DNA of 64,000 nucleotides. Source: PALSA-1004 sp041483135 (GTDB lineage Bacteria > Pseudomonadota > Gammaproteobacteria > Burkholderiales > SG8-41). The stretch lies in assembly GCA_041483135.1 (NCBI GenBank), contig JBGPFE010000019.1:1-64000 (forward strand), written 5' to 3'. Below the pieces are notes generated by a model. The model saw only the letters and a program-made list of their open reading frames with translations. It was not told the DNA's origin and did not search any database. The stretch's first letter is position 1. Each line of letters starts with the position of its first letter. The position numbers and the translations under genes are program-made. Shown here piece after piece: positions 17,624-25,882 of the stretch.

Positions 17624-18733
17624 CTACTTCTTCTTCGGCGCCTGCTGCGACAGCCGCTGCGCCGCGATCATGAAATTATCGTAACGGTTTTCCGCGATCG
17701 AGAACCATTGCACCTGATCGTTGCGGAACTTGCTCCATGCGTCGTAGACCTTCTTGAACTTCGGGTTCTTCGCCGAAGTTTCCGCATACAACTCGTTGGC
17801 TGCCTTGTAGCACGCGGCCATGATGTCGTTGGTGAATGGCTGCAGCTTGACGCCGTTGCCGAGCAGCCGTTTCAATGCGGCCGGATTGGCGGCGTCGTAT
17901 TTCGCGGTCATGTCGATCTGCGCTTCGGCGCAAGCCGACTCGAGAATCGACTTGTAGTCAGCAGGTAGCGCCTCCCACGCCTTGATATTGACGAGTAGAT
18001 CGAGCTCAGGACCGCCTTCCCACCACCCCGGGTAGTAATAGTGCTTGGCGACCTTGTAAAAACCGAGCTTTTCGTCGTCGTAGGGGCCGACCCACTCTGC
18101 AGCATCGATCGTGCCTTTTTCCAGTGCCGGGTAAATATCACCGCCCGCAATTTGCTGCGGCACCACGCCGAGTTTGGTCAGCACCGCGCCGGCAAAGCCG
18201 CCGATACGGAACTTCAGCCCCTTCAGATCCGCAACGGTCTTGATCTCTTTGCGGAACCAGCCGCCCATCTGGCAGCCCGTGTTGCCGGCGGGAATGTTGA
18301 TAACGTTGTATTCCTTGAAAAACTCGCGCATGAGCTCGAGGCCCCCGCCGTGATACATCCAGGCGAACTGCTGGCGGGCATTGAGCCCGAACGGAATGGC
18401 ACAGGAGAAGGCGAACGTGGGGTCCTTGCCGAAATAGTAGTAGGGCGCCGTATGTCCGCACTCCACAGTGCCGTTCTGCACGGCGTCAAGCACCTGCAGG
18501 CCCGGCACGATTTCACCGGCGGCAAACACCTTGATATTGAACTTGCCGCCGGTGGATGCCGCGACCCGCTTGGCGATCAGCTCGGGGCCGCCGAACAGCG
18601 TGTCGAGGCTCTTCGGCCAGCTCGCCGTCAGCCGCCAGTTGACGGTGGGCTGCGTCTGCGCAAGCGCCGGCGCGGCAACCGTGCCAGCTGCCAGGCCTAC
18701 CGCCGCGTTTTTCAGAAATGCACGTCGTTTCAT
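17624..18733 (-). CDS. TRAP transporter solute-binding protein (DctP family)
   Basis: This is the periplasmic receptor of the adjacent TRAP permease. The N-terminus has a twin-arginine signal (MKRRAFLKNAAVGLAAG, ending APALAQ). The mature part has LTASWPKSLDTLFGGPELIAKRV, GLKFRIGGFAGAVLTKLGVVPQQIAGGDIYPALEKGTIDAAEW with the conserved substrate-binding arginine, and VGPYDDEKLGF, as in mannitol/chloroaromatic receptors. GGAGGAG precedes the ATG. It is convergent with the permease operon, so receptor and channel are transcribed separately. Confidence 0.92.
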   Translation of the reverse strand: MKRRAFLKNAAVGLAAGTVAAPALAQTQPTVNWRLTASWPKSLDTLFGGPELIAKRVAASTGGKFNIKVFAAGEIVPGLQVLDAVQNGTVECGHTAPYYYFGKDPTFAFSCAIPFGLNARQQFAWMYHGGGLELMREFFKEYNVINIPAGNTGCQMGGWFRKEIKTVADLKGLKFRIGGFAGAVLTKLGVVPQQIAGGDIYPALEKGTIDAAEWVGPYDDEKLGFYKVAKHYYYPGWWEGGPELDLLVNIKAWEALPADYKSILESACAEAQIDMTAKYDAANPAALKRLLGNGVKLQPFTNDIMAACYKAANELYAETSAKNPKFKKVYDAWSKFRNDQVQWFSIAENRYDNFMIAAQRLSQQAPKKK

Positions 18734-18807
18734 TTGCTCCTCCGGGTTGGGTAAACAGGGCCGTATAGTCTAAGCGCAGCCGGCGGGATTGGCCAGTGCT
18801 GGTGGCG

Positions 18808-20175
18808 TCAGTCCCCCGCAACCGTCATGCGTTCGATCAGCACCGAACCGCACTGTTTTGAGCCGCGCTTGACGATGTCGTTGCCGGCCGCAACGATGTT
18901 GCGGAACATGTCCTTGAGGTTGCCGGCGATCGTGATTTCCTGCACCGGATAGGCAATTGCGCCGTTTTCGACCCAGAATCCGGCCGCGCCGCGCGAATAA
19001 TCACCGGTCACCATGTTGATGCCCTGGCCGAGCATCTCGGTCACCAGCAACCCGCGTCCCATCTTCTTCAGCAATTGCGGCAGGTCCTCGCCGGTATCCT
19101 TGAGCACCAGGTTGTAATTGCCGCCGGCATTGCCGGTCGACTGCATGCCGAGTTTGCGCGCCGAGTAGCTGCTCAGGAAATAACCCTGCACGCTGCCGCC
19201 TTCAACCACCTGGCGGCGGTGCGTCGCCACGCCTTCCTCATCGAAGGGGCTGCTGGCCAGACCCTTCGGGATGTGCGGATCGTCGCTGATTTCAATCAGT
19301 GGCGAAAACACCGCCTTGCCGAGGCTGTCGAGCAGAAACGACGACTTGCGGTAGAGGCTGCCGCCGCTGACCGCCGACACGAAATGACCGAGCAGCGTCG
19401 CCGCAGCGGGCGCCTCGTACAGCACCGGCACCTGCAAGGTCGCGATTTTCCTGGCGCCGAGGCGGTGGATCGCGCGCTCGCCGGCGATCCTGCCGACAGC
19501 CTCCGGTGCATCGAGCTCGGCGGGATCGCGCGCCGATGCATACCAGTCGTCGCGCTGCATCGCATCGCCCTTGCCGGCGATCACGGCGCAACTGATCCAA
19601 TGCCGCGAGCTCGGGTACCCGCTGAGAAAACCGAGCGAGTTGCCGTAGGCAAAATGCGATTGCTGCAGCGATACCGTCGCGCCCTCGGAATTGGCGATGC
19701 GCTGGTCGACCGCGAATGCCGCCCCCTCGCACGCCTGGGCGAGTTCGATCGCGCGCTCGACCGGCAAATCCCACGGATGGAACAGATCGAGGTCCGGGAT
19801 TTCACGCGCCAGCAGCTCCTCGTCGGCGAGCCCTGCGTAATCGTCGCTGGCGGTGAATTTCGCGATCGACAGCGCGGCGTCAGTGGTCGCCCGTATCGCC
19901 TGCGGCGAGAAATCGGAAGTGCTGGCATGGCCGCGGCGCTTGTCCAGGTAAACGGAAACGCCGATGCTTTTGTCACGGTTGTACTCGATGGTCTCGACTT
20001 CACCGCGCCGCACCGTGACGGTCTGGCCGAAGCCCTCTGACACTTCGGTTTCGCAAGCAGTCGCCCCCTGCTCGCGCGCGTACTTGAGCACATCCGCGGC
20101 GATCTGCCGCAGGCCCGCCTGATCGTGGGAGAACTGATGGGCCGGCGCCGGCCGCGTCCTGAGTTCGGTTGTCAT
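18808..20175 (-). CDS. pmbA: Metalloprotease PmbA (TldE)
   Basis: PmbA/TldE pairs with TldD to form a zinc protease active on small peptides and antitoxins. From MTTELRTRPAPAH it is 455 residues, matching the family. Key segments are RRGEVETIEYNRDKSIGVSVY, GHASTSDFSPQAIRATTDAAL, LYRKSSFLLDSLG, FDEEGVATHRRQVVEGGSVQGYFLSSYSARKLGM and GAAGFWVENGAIAYPVQEITIAGNLKDM. TldE lacks the zinc motif of TldD, as expected. An upstream in-frame extension overlaps darP and is not real. It is divergent from darP. Confidence 0.95.
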   Translation of the reverse strand: MTTELRTRPAPAHQFSHDQAGLRQIAADVLKYAREQGATACETEVSEGFGQTVTVRRGEVETIEYNRDKSIGVSVYLDKRRGHASTSDFSPQAIRATTDAALSIAKFTASDDYAGLADEELLAREIPDLDLFHPWDLPVERAIELAQACEGAAFAVDQRIANSEGATVSLQQSHFAYGNSLGFLSGYPSSRHWISCAVIAGKGDAMQRDDWYASARDPAELDAPEAVGRIAGERAIHRLGARKIATLQVPVLYEAPAAATLLGHFVSAVSGGSLYRKSSFLLDSLGKAVFSPLIEISDDPHIPKGLASSPFDEEGVATHRRQVVEGGSVQGYFLSSYSARKLGMQSTGNAGGNYNLVLKDTGEDLPQLLKKMGRGLLVTEMLGQGINMVTGDYSRGAAGFWVENGAIAYPVQEITIAGNLKDMFRNIVAAGNDIVKRGSKQCGSVLIERMTVAGD

Positions 20176-20232
20176 GAGAAGCGGGATCAGAAAAGCCGTT
20201 ATCATACCAGCTTGAATCGAGCCGGCTGAAGC

Positions 20233-20733
20233 ATGGACGAACGGGAACGACCCAGTAAATCGCAGCGCAAACGCGAGATGGAAGCGTTGCAGAAAATCGG
20301 CGTGGAACTGGTACAGCTCAACGCCGGGCAACTGGCGCAAATCGAGCTGCCGGAGCGCCTGTACGACGCGATCGTCGAAACTCAAGGCATCCGCGATTTC
20401 GAGGGCCGGCGCCGGCAGATGCAGTACGTCGGCAAGCTGATGCGCGAGATCGACCCGGCACCGATCCTCGCCAAACTCGAGCAATGGCGAGGCGCGGCGC
20501 GCGGGCATACCGCGCTTCAACACCTGATCGAGCGCTGGCGAGAGCGGCTGCTCGCCGACGATGTCGCCTTGGCAGTGTTTGCCACCGATTATCCGGGCAG
20601 CGACCGGCAGCACCTGCGCACCCTGATCGCCAGCGTCAAGCGCGACCAGGCTGCGGGCAGGCCGCCCAGGAATTATCGCGAGCTGTTCCGCGTGCTACGC
20701 GAGATTATGGAGGCAAAGCAGAAACAGCAATGA
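20233..20733 (+). CDS. darP: Dual-action ribosomal maturation protein DarP (YjgA family)
   Basis: DarP (formerly DUF615/YjgA) associates with late 50S precursors. The 166-residue protein shows the family core SKSQRKREMEALQKIGVELVQL, LPERLYDAIVETQGIRDFEGRRRQMQYVGKLMR and ARDYGSDR-like FATDYPGSDRQHLRTLI, then NYRELFRVLREI. It is divergent from pmbA, the classic arrangement. Its TGA stop falls in the first heptamer (ATGAGCG) of the following repeat element. Confidence 0.95.
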   Translation: MDERERPSKSQRKREMEALQKIGVELVQLNAGQLAQIELPERLYDAIVETQGIRDFEGRRRQMQYVGKLMREIDPAPILAKLEQWRGAARGHTALQHLIERWRERLLADDVALAVFATDYPGSDRQHLRTLIASVKRDQAAGRPPRNYRELFRVLREIMEAKQKQQ

Positions 20734-20850
20734 GCGATGAGTGATGGGCAATGGGTAAACCCTTTCCACCTTTTACCTTTCACCCATTACTCCTTGCTCA
20801 TCACCCGTTACTTCTCACTCCTCACCCCTCCCGCCTCACGCTATACTTCC
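20731..20850. repeat. Heptamer arm element between darP and mog
   Basis: The left arm reads ATGAGCG, ATGAGTG, ATGGGCA, ATGGGTA in a strict 7-nt phase. The right arm reads TTACTCC, TTGCTCA, TCACCCG, TTACTTC, TCACTCC, TCACCCC in the same phase and is approximately the reverse complement. It occupies the whole gap between the two genes. Confidence 0.7.
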
Positions 20851-20853
20851 GGC

Positions 20854-21402
20854 ATGAACACCGAGCTATTGATCGGACTGGTTTCGATCAGCGACCGCGC
20901 CGCGGGCGGCGTCTACGCAGACAAAGGCATTCCGGCTCTGCAGGAATGGTTCGGCGCGGCGCTCGCGACGCCGTGGAAGATGATGACGCGGCTGATCCCC
21001 GACGAGCAGCCGGTGATCGAGCAGACGCTGCGGGAACTCGTCGACCGGGAAAAATGCCACCTCGTGCTCACCACCGGCGGCACGGGACCCGCACCGCGCG
21101 ACGTGACTCCCGAGGCCACGCTCGCCGTCGCCGACAAGGTGATGCCGGGTTTCGGCGAGCAGATGCGGCAGGTGAGTCTCAAATACGTGCCGACCGCGAT
21201 CCTGTCGCGCCAGGTCGGCGTGATCCGCAGGCAGGCGCTGATCCTGAATCTTCCCGGGCAACCGAAAGCGATCAAGGAAACGCTCGACGGCATTTTCGCC
21301 GCGGTGCCGTACTGCATCGACCTGATCGGCGGGCCTTACATCGAAACGCATGACAACGTGATCAAGGTCTTCCGGCCAAAGTCGGCCATCAGACCGAAGT
21401 GA
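20854..21402 (+). CDS. mog: Molybdopterin adenylyltransferase
   Basis: Mog adenylates molybdopterin before molybdenum insertion in molybdenum-cofactor synthesis. The 182-residue protein from MNTELLIGLVSISDRA has GVYADKGIPAL, LVLTTGGTGPAPRDVTPEAT (the conserved TGGTG-x-x-RD nucleotide loop) and NLPGQPKAIKETLDGIFAAVPYCIDLIGG. Upstream in-frame sequence belongs to the repeat element, so the internal ATG is the start. The stop lies directly before a GTGAA repeat. Confidence 0.94.
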   Translation: MNTELLIGLVSISDRAAGGVYADKGIPALQEWFGAALATPWKMMTRLIPDEQPVIEQTLRELVDREKCHLVLTTGGTGPAPRDVTPEATLAVADKVMPGFGEQMRQVSLKYVPTAILSRQVGVIRRQALILNLPGQPKAIKETLDGIFAAVPYCIDLIGGPYIETHDNVIKVFRPKSAIRPK

Positions 21403-21408
21403 ATCGTA

Positions 21409-21512
21409 GTGAAAGAGTGAATGGGTGAACACCCCCTCCCTAGCCCTCCCCCTTGACAAAGGAGGAGGGAATCTTTCACTCCTTCACTCCTTCACCCCTT
21501 CACCCTTCACAT
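21409..21512. repeat. GTGAA/TTCAC arm element, copy A2
   Basis: GTGAAAGA, GTGAATGG, GTGAACA words are followed by CCCTCCCCCTTG-a-CAAAGGAGGAGGG and then repeated TTCACTCC/TTCACCC words. It fills the gap from just after the mog stop to just before the esterase start and leaves no obvious ribosome site for the esterase. Confidence 0.8.
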
Positions 21513-21515
21513 CAC

Positions 21516-22211
21516 ATGACCCAACTCCTCGACGCCATAGAAACCGAAACCGCGCCGAATCCTGCGGCAGCCGTCATCTGGATGCACGGGCTCGGTGCCG
21601 ACGGCAACGACTTCGCGCCCATCGTGCCCGAGATCGATCTCGGCGGCCTGCCCGGCGTCCGCTTCATCTTCCCGCATGCGCCGATGATGCCGGTGACGAT
21701 CAACAACGGCTACGTGATGCGCGCGTGGTACGACGTGACCTACGGCGACCTCGAGGGCAAGCCCGGCAAAAAAGCCGATGAAAAAGGCGTGCGCGCGTCT
21801 CAGGCAGCGATCGCCAGGCTGATCTCGCGCGAAAATCTGCGCGGCATCGCATCGCGCAATATCGTCGTGGCGGGTTTTTCGCAGGGCGGCGCAATCGCGC
21901 TGCAGACCGGGCTGCGCCACGCTGAGCAACTCGCCGGCATCATGGCGCTCTCCACTTACCTGCCGCTCGCCGGCAGCCTGCCGATGGAAGCATCAGCCGC
22001 GAACAAGGCCGTGCCGATTTTCTACGCGCACGGCACCTACGATCCGATGATACCGTTCGCGATGGCGACTGCGTCGCGCGACAAACTCGGGGAGCTGGGC
22101 TACCAAGTCGAGTGGCACGAGTACCCGATGCAGCACTCGGTGTGCGTGGAGGAAATCGCCGCTATCGGGAACTGGCTGAGGAAAGTGTTACGGGTGAAGG
22201 GTGAAGGGTGA
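21516..22211 (+). CDS. Alpha/beta-hydrolase carboxylesterase (phospholipase/thioesterase family)
   Basis: This is a 231-residue cytoplasmic esterase of the EstB / acyl-protein thioesterase type. It has IWMHGLGADGNDFAPIVPEI (oxyanion region), the nucleophile elbow VAGFSQGGAIAL, the acid in HGTYDPMIPFAMA and the histidine in YPMQHSVCVEEI. The last residues (RVKGEG) and the stop are read from the GGGTGAA heptamer array downstream. The upstream gap is a repeat element and the start has no clear ribosome site; I chose MTQLLDAIETE by family resemblance. Confidence 0.9.
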   Translation: MTQLLDAIETETAPNPAAAVIWMHGLGADGNDFAPIVPEIDLGGLPGVRFIFPHAPMMPVTINNGYVMRAWYDVTYGDLEGKPGKKADEKGVRASQAAIARLISRENLRGIASRNIVVAGFSQGGAIALQTGLRHAEQLAGIMALSTYLPLAGSLPMEASAANKAVPIFYAHGTYDPMIPFAMATASRDKLGELGYQVEWHEYPMQHSVCVEEIAAIGNWLRKVLRVKGEG

Positions 22212-22275
22212 AGGGTGAAGGGTGAAGGGTGAAGGGTGAAGGGTGAAGGGTGAAGGGTGAAGGGTGAAGGGTGTA
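22192..22275 (+). repeat. GGGTGAA heptanucleotide tandem array (11 perfect units plus one variant)
   Basis: GGGTGAA is repeated 11 times without error, followed by GGGTGTA. The first three units encode the end and stop of the esterase gene. All three frames of the unit meet TGA within 21 nt, so changes in copy number alter the tail but never read through. Confidence 0.95.
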
Positions 22276-22286
22276 AGCCCCTCGTT

Positions 22287-23831
22287 TCACTGCCTTTGCA
22301 ATATCCTGAACTTTGCCCAGTCGAAATCATCCCCGCCCTCGACCAGTTTGCTCGGCATCAGATAGTAAGGCTTGCCGCGCACGTTCATTTCGAGCCCTTG
22401 TCCCGGCGTGAAGCTGCCCGCACGCAACAGTAACGCGATCTCGCTGTTCTTGTCGGGAGTGGTCGACAGGAGCAGCGCCGGATCGCCTCCGCGAGTCGCG
22501 TTGAATGACGACACGCTGCCGGCGGGCGACAGCTTGACCGGAATCACCGCTTTCGACAGCAGCTGGATGCCGACGCGGCGCTGCTGATACTCGTCGCGCG
22601 CCATCCGGCGGACGACGCCGGCCCCCCAGAATTGCGCGGTTTCCGTCTGCACGCCGAGCAGGCTGCCGACCTTGATCCAGTCGCCTTTGACCTGCGGGAT
22701 GATCGCGCCGAAACCGCCTTCGCTGACGTTTTCGACGATCCAGCTTTCACCGCTGTCCTTGGCCTGGAAATCGAGCGAGGTCTCGTCGTCGGCGGGCGCG
22801 ACGCTCTTCACCACCTGCCGGAAGCCATGCACGACCGTCAGGCGGGTTGCGATCTTGCGGCGCTCCGAACCGCGCGCCGGAGGGTGGTCGGACCAATACA
22901 GCGCAAGATGCTGCATGACCGACTGTATAAGGTCGAGATCGTAGGTGCCGCCGAGGTTGACGTGCGAGGGCATGCCATCCTTGACCTTTATTTCCTGCAT
23001 CAAGCGCTCGAGTGCCGGCAGCGCTTTGCCGGCGCCGAAGTAGCGCGTCATTTTATTGGGCTCGATGCTTTTCTGCACGCGTGCAGCGGGCTTGCGCATC
23101 GACAGGTCGAAGAAATAATTGCAACCCGGCGCGGGTTTGGGCTGCAGCGTATACAGTTCGCCAAAATGCGCGACCGTGCGCTCGGCGATCTCCTGCTTGA
23201 GCGGCGTCAGCCCGTCGGTCGACGACACGCCGAGCATCAGCGCCTTGAGGAATTCATTCTGCACGGTGCCCTGCCCATGGGCGCCCGGGTAAATCTCGAC
23301 CGGCGCGGTAGTCATGCCTTTGGCCTCGGCAAAGAGATACAGCCGCCCGAGGTCGCTCCACATACGATCATCAATCGGACCGTAGTGCAACAAAATCCAT
23401 TTGAGCTGCAATGTCAGCGCCCGCAACGCGCGCGCGATGATCGTGGGCAAATCCTTCTTGATGGCGCCGGCGCCGCTCGCGCCCGACTGAAATTGCTCGA
23501 CGCATTGGCCGTAGGCCTGGCTGAGCATTTTCCAGAACTCGAATACCGTGGTCCACAGCTTGTTTTCGCGGAACTTTTCCTGGCGATCGGTAGCGAGATA
23601 TTCCTGGTTCAGCTTGCGGTGATGATTTTTAGCCGCCTGGTCGAGCCAATCGAACAATTCGTAGCGATAGTCGAGCTTGAACCCCTCGGTGCGGACGATC
23701 GAGTCGAGCCAGAACGTGACTTCTTCCAGCGCCTTGGCGGCGTCATTCGCGGGCAGCTCGGCAATGAGCTTTTTCGCCTGCTTGGCGTCCGCCATCGGAT
23801 GATCAGGCTTACCGCCCCCGAACAAAGCCAT
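22287..23831 (-). CDS. PilZ-like domain hypothetical protein
   Basis: This 514-residue soluble protein has no recognised enzyme domain in its helical N-terminal 340 residues. Residues about 345-440 look like a PilZ c-di-GMP-binding domain: an arginine cluster RGSERRKIATRLTVVHG is followed some 50 residues later by ENVSEGGFGA, matching the (D/N)-x-S-x-x-G motif. The spacing inside the arginine cluster is not fully canonical. A regulatory role downstream of c-di-GMP is inferred. It is a single gene, facing the esterase, with an MFS gene upstream on the same strand. Confidence 0.6.
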   Translation of the reverse strand: MALFGGGKPDHPMADAKQAKKLIAELPANDAAKALEEVTFWLDSIVRTEGFKLDYRYELFDWLDQAAKNHHRKLNQEYLATDRQEKFRENKLWTTVFEFWKMLSQAYGQCVEQFQSGASGAGAIKKDLPTIIARALRALTLQLKWILLHYGPIDDRMWSDLGRLYLFAEAKGMTTAPVEIYPGAHGQGTVQNEFLKALMLGVSSTDGLTPLKQEIAERTVAHFGELYTLQPKPAPGCNYFFDLSMRKPAARVQKSIEPNKMTRYFGAGKALPALERLMQEIKVKDGMPSHVNLGGTYDLDLIQSVMQHLALYWSDHPPARGSERRKIATRLTVVHGFRQVVKSVAPADDETSLDFQAKDSGESWIVENVSEGGFGAIIPQVKGDWIKVGSLLGVQTETAQFWGAGVVRRMARDEYQQRRVGIQLLSKAVIPVKLSPAGSVSSFNATRGGDPALLLSTTPDKNSEIALLLRAGSFTPGQGLEMNVRGKPYYLMPSKLVEGGDDFDWAKFRILQRQ

Positions 23832-23927
23832 TTTCCGTCCTCGAATGTAGCTTTAACGAATTTATTATGGAACAAACATCAAGCCGGCCAATATAGTAGC
23901 GTCAACCAGCCCGATACAGCTATTTTT

Positions 23928-25232
23928 TCACGTTTTATCGCCGGCGGCGAGCGCCGTACTGCGGCCGCGCCCGACATCGACACCGGTCAGAATCCCCAGT
24001 CCGATCAGAAAGTAACTGCCGGTAAACAGGATCGCCATCCGGTGGTCGCCGCGCGACAGCCAGCTTACCAAACCATAGGTAAGCGGGCCGAGTATCGCAG
24101 AAAACTTTACCGCCAGGCCCCATAAACCGAAAAATTCCGCGCGTTTCGGCTCGGGGCTCAGGTAGCCGATCAGCGCGCGGCCGGCCGACTGGCTGGAACC
24201 GAGGCACAAGCCGACCAGGTTCGCGGCAATCCAGAACAGTGCCGGCCCTTGCGCAGCCCATGCCAGCACTATCGTCACCACCCAACCGAGCAGCGTCACG
24301 GCCAGCGCGCGCAAATGCCCGATGCGGTCCTGCACGTGCCCGAAGGCGAAGGCGCCGACCGCTGCGGTCAGATTCACCACCAGTATCAGCATCAGGGTCT
24401 GCCGGGTGGTAAAACCCATCGCCTGCTCGGCGTAGATCGCGGCCAGCACAATCACAGCCTGAATACCGGCTTGATAAAACACGATGCAGATTAGAAAACG
24501 CGCCAGGTCGCGATAGCGACTCGCCTCGCGCCAGGTCGCGATTACCCGGCCAAGCGACTCCGCAAACAGGCGTTGCCGCCCCGGCTGCGGCACTGCACGC
24601 TCCTTCAAGTACGCAAAGGTCGGCAGACTGGCGAGCGCGAAGATAACGGCGGTAATCAGCATCGTGACCGGCACGAATTGCGCCGCCGTGGCGCCGCCTG
24701 CCTGTGCCCTTGTCACGTAAACAAGGCAGATGCCGAGCGTCAGCAGCCCGCCGATATAGCCGAGCGACCAGCCCCACCCCGACACGCGCCCGAGCGCTTC
24801 ACCGCGGGCAAGCTCGGGCAGGAATGCCGCGCACAGATTTTCGCCGCTGCCGAAAAAGAAATTCGACGCGATGATGAGGGCGATGGCGAGCCACAAGTCG
24901 CCGCTGCCGACCAGCGCCAGCCCCGCCGTGAAGGTGACACAACCGACGGTCGTTATCAGCAGCAGCTTTTTCTTGGCGGCGTGCACGTCGGCCCACGCGC
25001 CGAGCAACGGCGCCGTCAGCATGATCAGCAGATACGACGCCGCAAGCGCCGCAGTCCAGGCGAACGTCGCCCATATCTCGTTGTGCGCCACGACGCTGAC
25101 GAAGTAGGCATTGAAAACCGCGGTGATGACGACCGTGGTGTAGCCGGAGTTGGCAAAATCGTACATCGCCCACGCCCAGACCTCGACCGGACGCACATCC
25201 TGCGCGAGGCTGACCGACTCGTTATTCGACAA
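23928..25232 (-). CDS. MFS transporter, UMF1 (Atg22-like) family
   Basis: This 434-residue protein has about 12 membrane helices. The opening EVWAWAMYDFANSGYTTVVITAVFNAYF contains the YDFANS signature of the UMF1 subgroup, and APLLGAWADVHAAKKKLLL is the MFS loop 2-3 motif. Further segments such as NFFFGSGENLCAAFLPEL and GLCLGSSQSAGRALIGYLSPEPKRAEFFG are also typical of UMF1. The substrate is unknown; eukaryotic relatives export amino acids from vacuoles. It lies in the inner membrane next to a CBS-domain gene. Confidence 0.88.
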   Translation of the reverse strand: MSNNESVSLAQDVRPVEVWAWAMYDFANSGYTTVVITAVFNAYFVSVVAHNEIWATFAWTAALAASYLLIMLTAPLLGAWADVHAAKKKLLLITTVGCVTFTAGLALVGSGDLWLAIALIIASNFFFGSGENLCAAFLPELARGEALGRVSGWGWSLGYIGGLLTLGICLVYVTRAQAGGATAAQFVPVTMLITAVIFALASLPTFAYLKERAVPQPGRQRLFAESLGRVIATWREASRYRDLARFLICIVFYQAGIQAVIVLAAIYAEQAMGFTTRQTLMLILVVNLTAAVGAFAFGHVQDRIGHLRALAVTLLGWVVTIVLAWAAQGPALFWIAANLVGLCLGSSQSAGRALIGYLSPEPKRAEFFGLWGLAVKFSAILGPLTYGLVSWLSRGDHRMAILFTGSYFLIGLGILTGVDVGRGRSTALAAGDKT

Positions 25233-25248
25233 CAGAGAGACCGCTCGA

Positions 25249-25701
25249 TTATTTGGGCGCTTCGTCGGCTTCCGGCCAGTTCTTGATGTACCGCTTCAAG
25301 AGCCGGTTCTCGAAACTGGTTTCCTTGATCACCGACTTGGCGACGTCGTGAAACGAGATCACGCCGAGCAACTGCTCGCCGTCCTTGACCGGCAGGTAGC
25401 GCACGTGATTTTTCGTCATCACCTCGCGCAGATGATCGAGCGAATCGTTGGGATTGCCGCAGATCGGGTCGGCAGCCATCACGTTTATTACGCGCAGGTC
25501 GGCGAGATTTCCGCGCTGCGCGTCGACCGCCTGCAGCACTTCGCGGAATGTCAGCATGCCGGTCATGCGCCCGCCCGCCATCACCACCAGCGAACCGATG
25601 TCGTGCTTGACCATCATGCTCACCGCGTCCGCCACCTTGCCGTCGGGCGCGATGCTGAAAATGGCGCCGCCTTTCATGTTCAGGATATCGCGGATGAGCA
25701 T
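25249..25701 (-). CDS. CBS-domain protein
   Basis: The 150-residue protein is a pair of CBS domains: the first spans MLIRDILNMKG to FREVLQAV, the second runs from INVMAADPICGNPNDSLDHLREVMTKNHVRYLPV to VISFHDVAKSVI. Such pairs bind adenosyl ligands (AMP, ATP, SAM) and modulate partners. The start is set by GAGGAG 5-6 nt before the ATG; an upstream start is less likely. It precedes the UMF1 gene on the same strand with 16 nt between, so they probably share a transcript. Confidence 0.85.
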   Translation of the reverse strand: MLIRDILNMKGGAIFSIAPDGKVADAVSMMVKHDIGSLVVMAGGRMTGMLTFREVLQAVDAQRGNLADLRVINVMAADPICGNPNDSLDHLREVMTKNHVRYLPVKDGEQLLGVISFHDVAKSVIKETSFENRLLKRYIKNWPEADEAPK

Positions 25702-25764
25702 GCCGTCTCCTCGCGCCAATGCGTCGATCAGCCATCATAGCCGCGGGCACGAAAAGTTGAAAGC

Positions 25765-25880
25765 GTTAGGCGTTAGGCGTTAGGCGTTAGGCGTTAGGCG
25801 TTAGGCGTTAGGCGTTAGGCAAACATCGACGGCGCAGCCGTGATGGAAGTTTTCCGCCTCACCCCTCACGCCTCACGCCT
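25765..25880. repeat. GTTAGGC heptamer array (8 units) with facing CTCACGC arm
   Basis: Eight perfect GTTAGGC units (25765-25820) are followed after about 40 bp by CCTCACCCCTCACGCCTCACGC, a 7-nt-phased run whose reverse complement (GCGTGAG) differs by one base from GCGTTAG. It fills the gap between the CBS gene and the ABC permease gene. Confidence 0.9.
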
Positions 25881-25882
25881 GA

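Noticed and set aside
22192..22275. CRISPR array
   Set aside because: Units are 7 nt with no spacers and there are no cas genes in the window.
22632..24125. 497-codon plus-strand open frame opposite the PilZ-like gene
   Set aside because: Antisense to a better supported coding region; no homology-like motifs.
25765..25820. Tandem attC core sites
   Set aside because: GTTAGGC equals the integron core, but there are no paired RYYYAAC boxes or stem structures; a simple heptamer repeat explains it.
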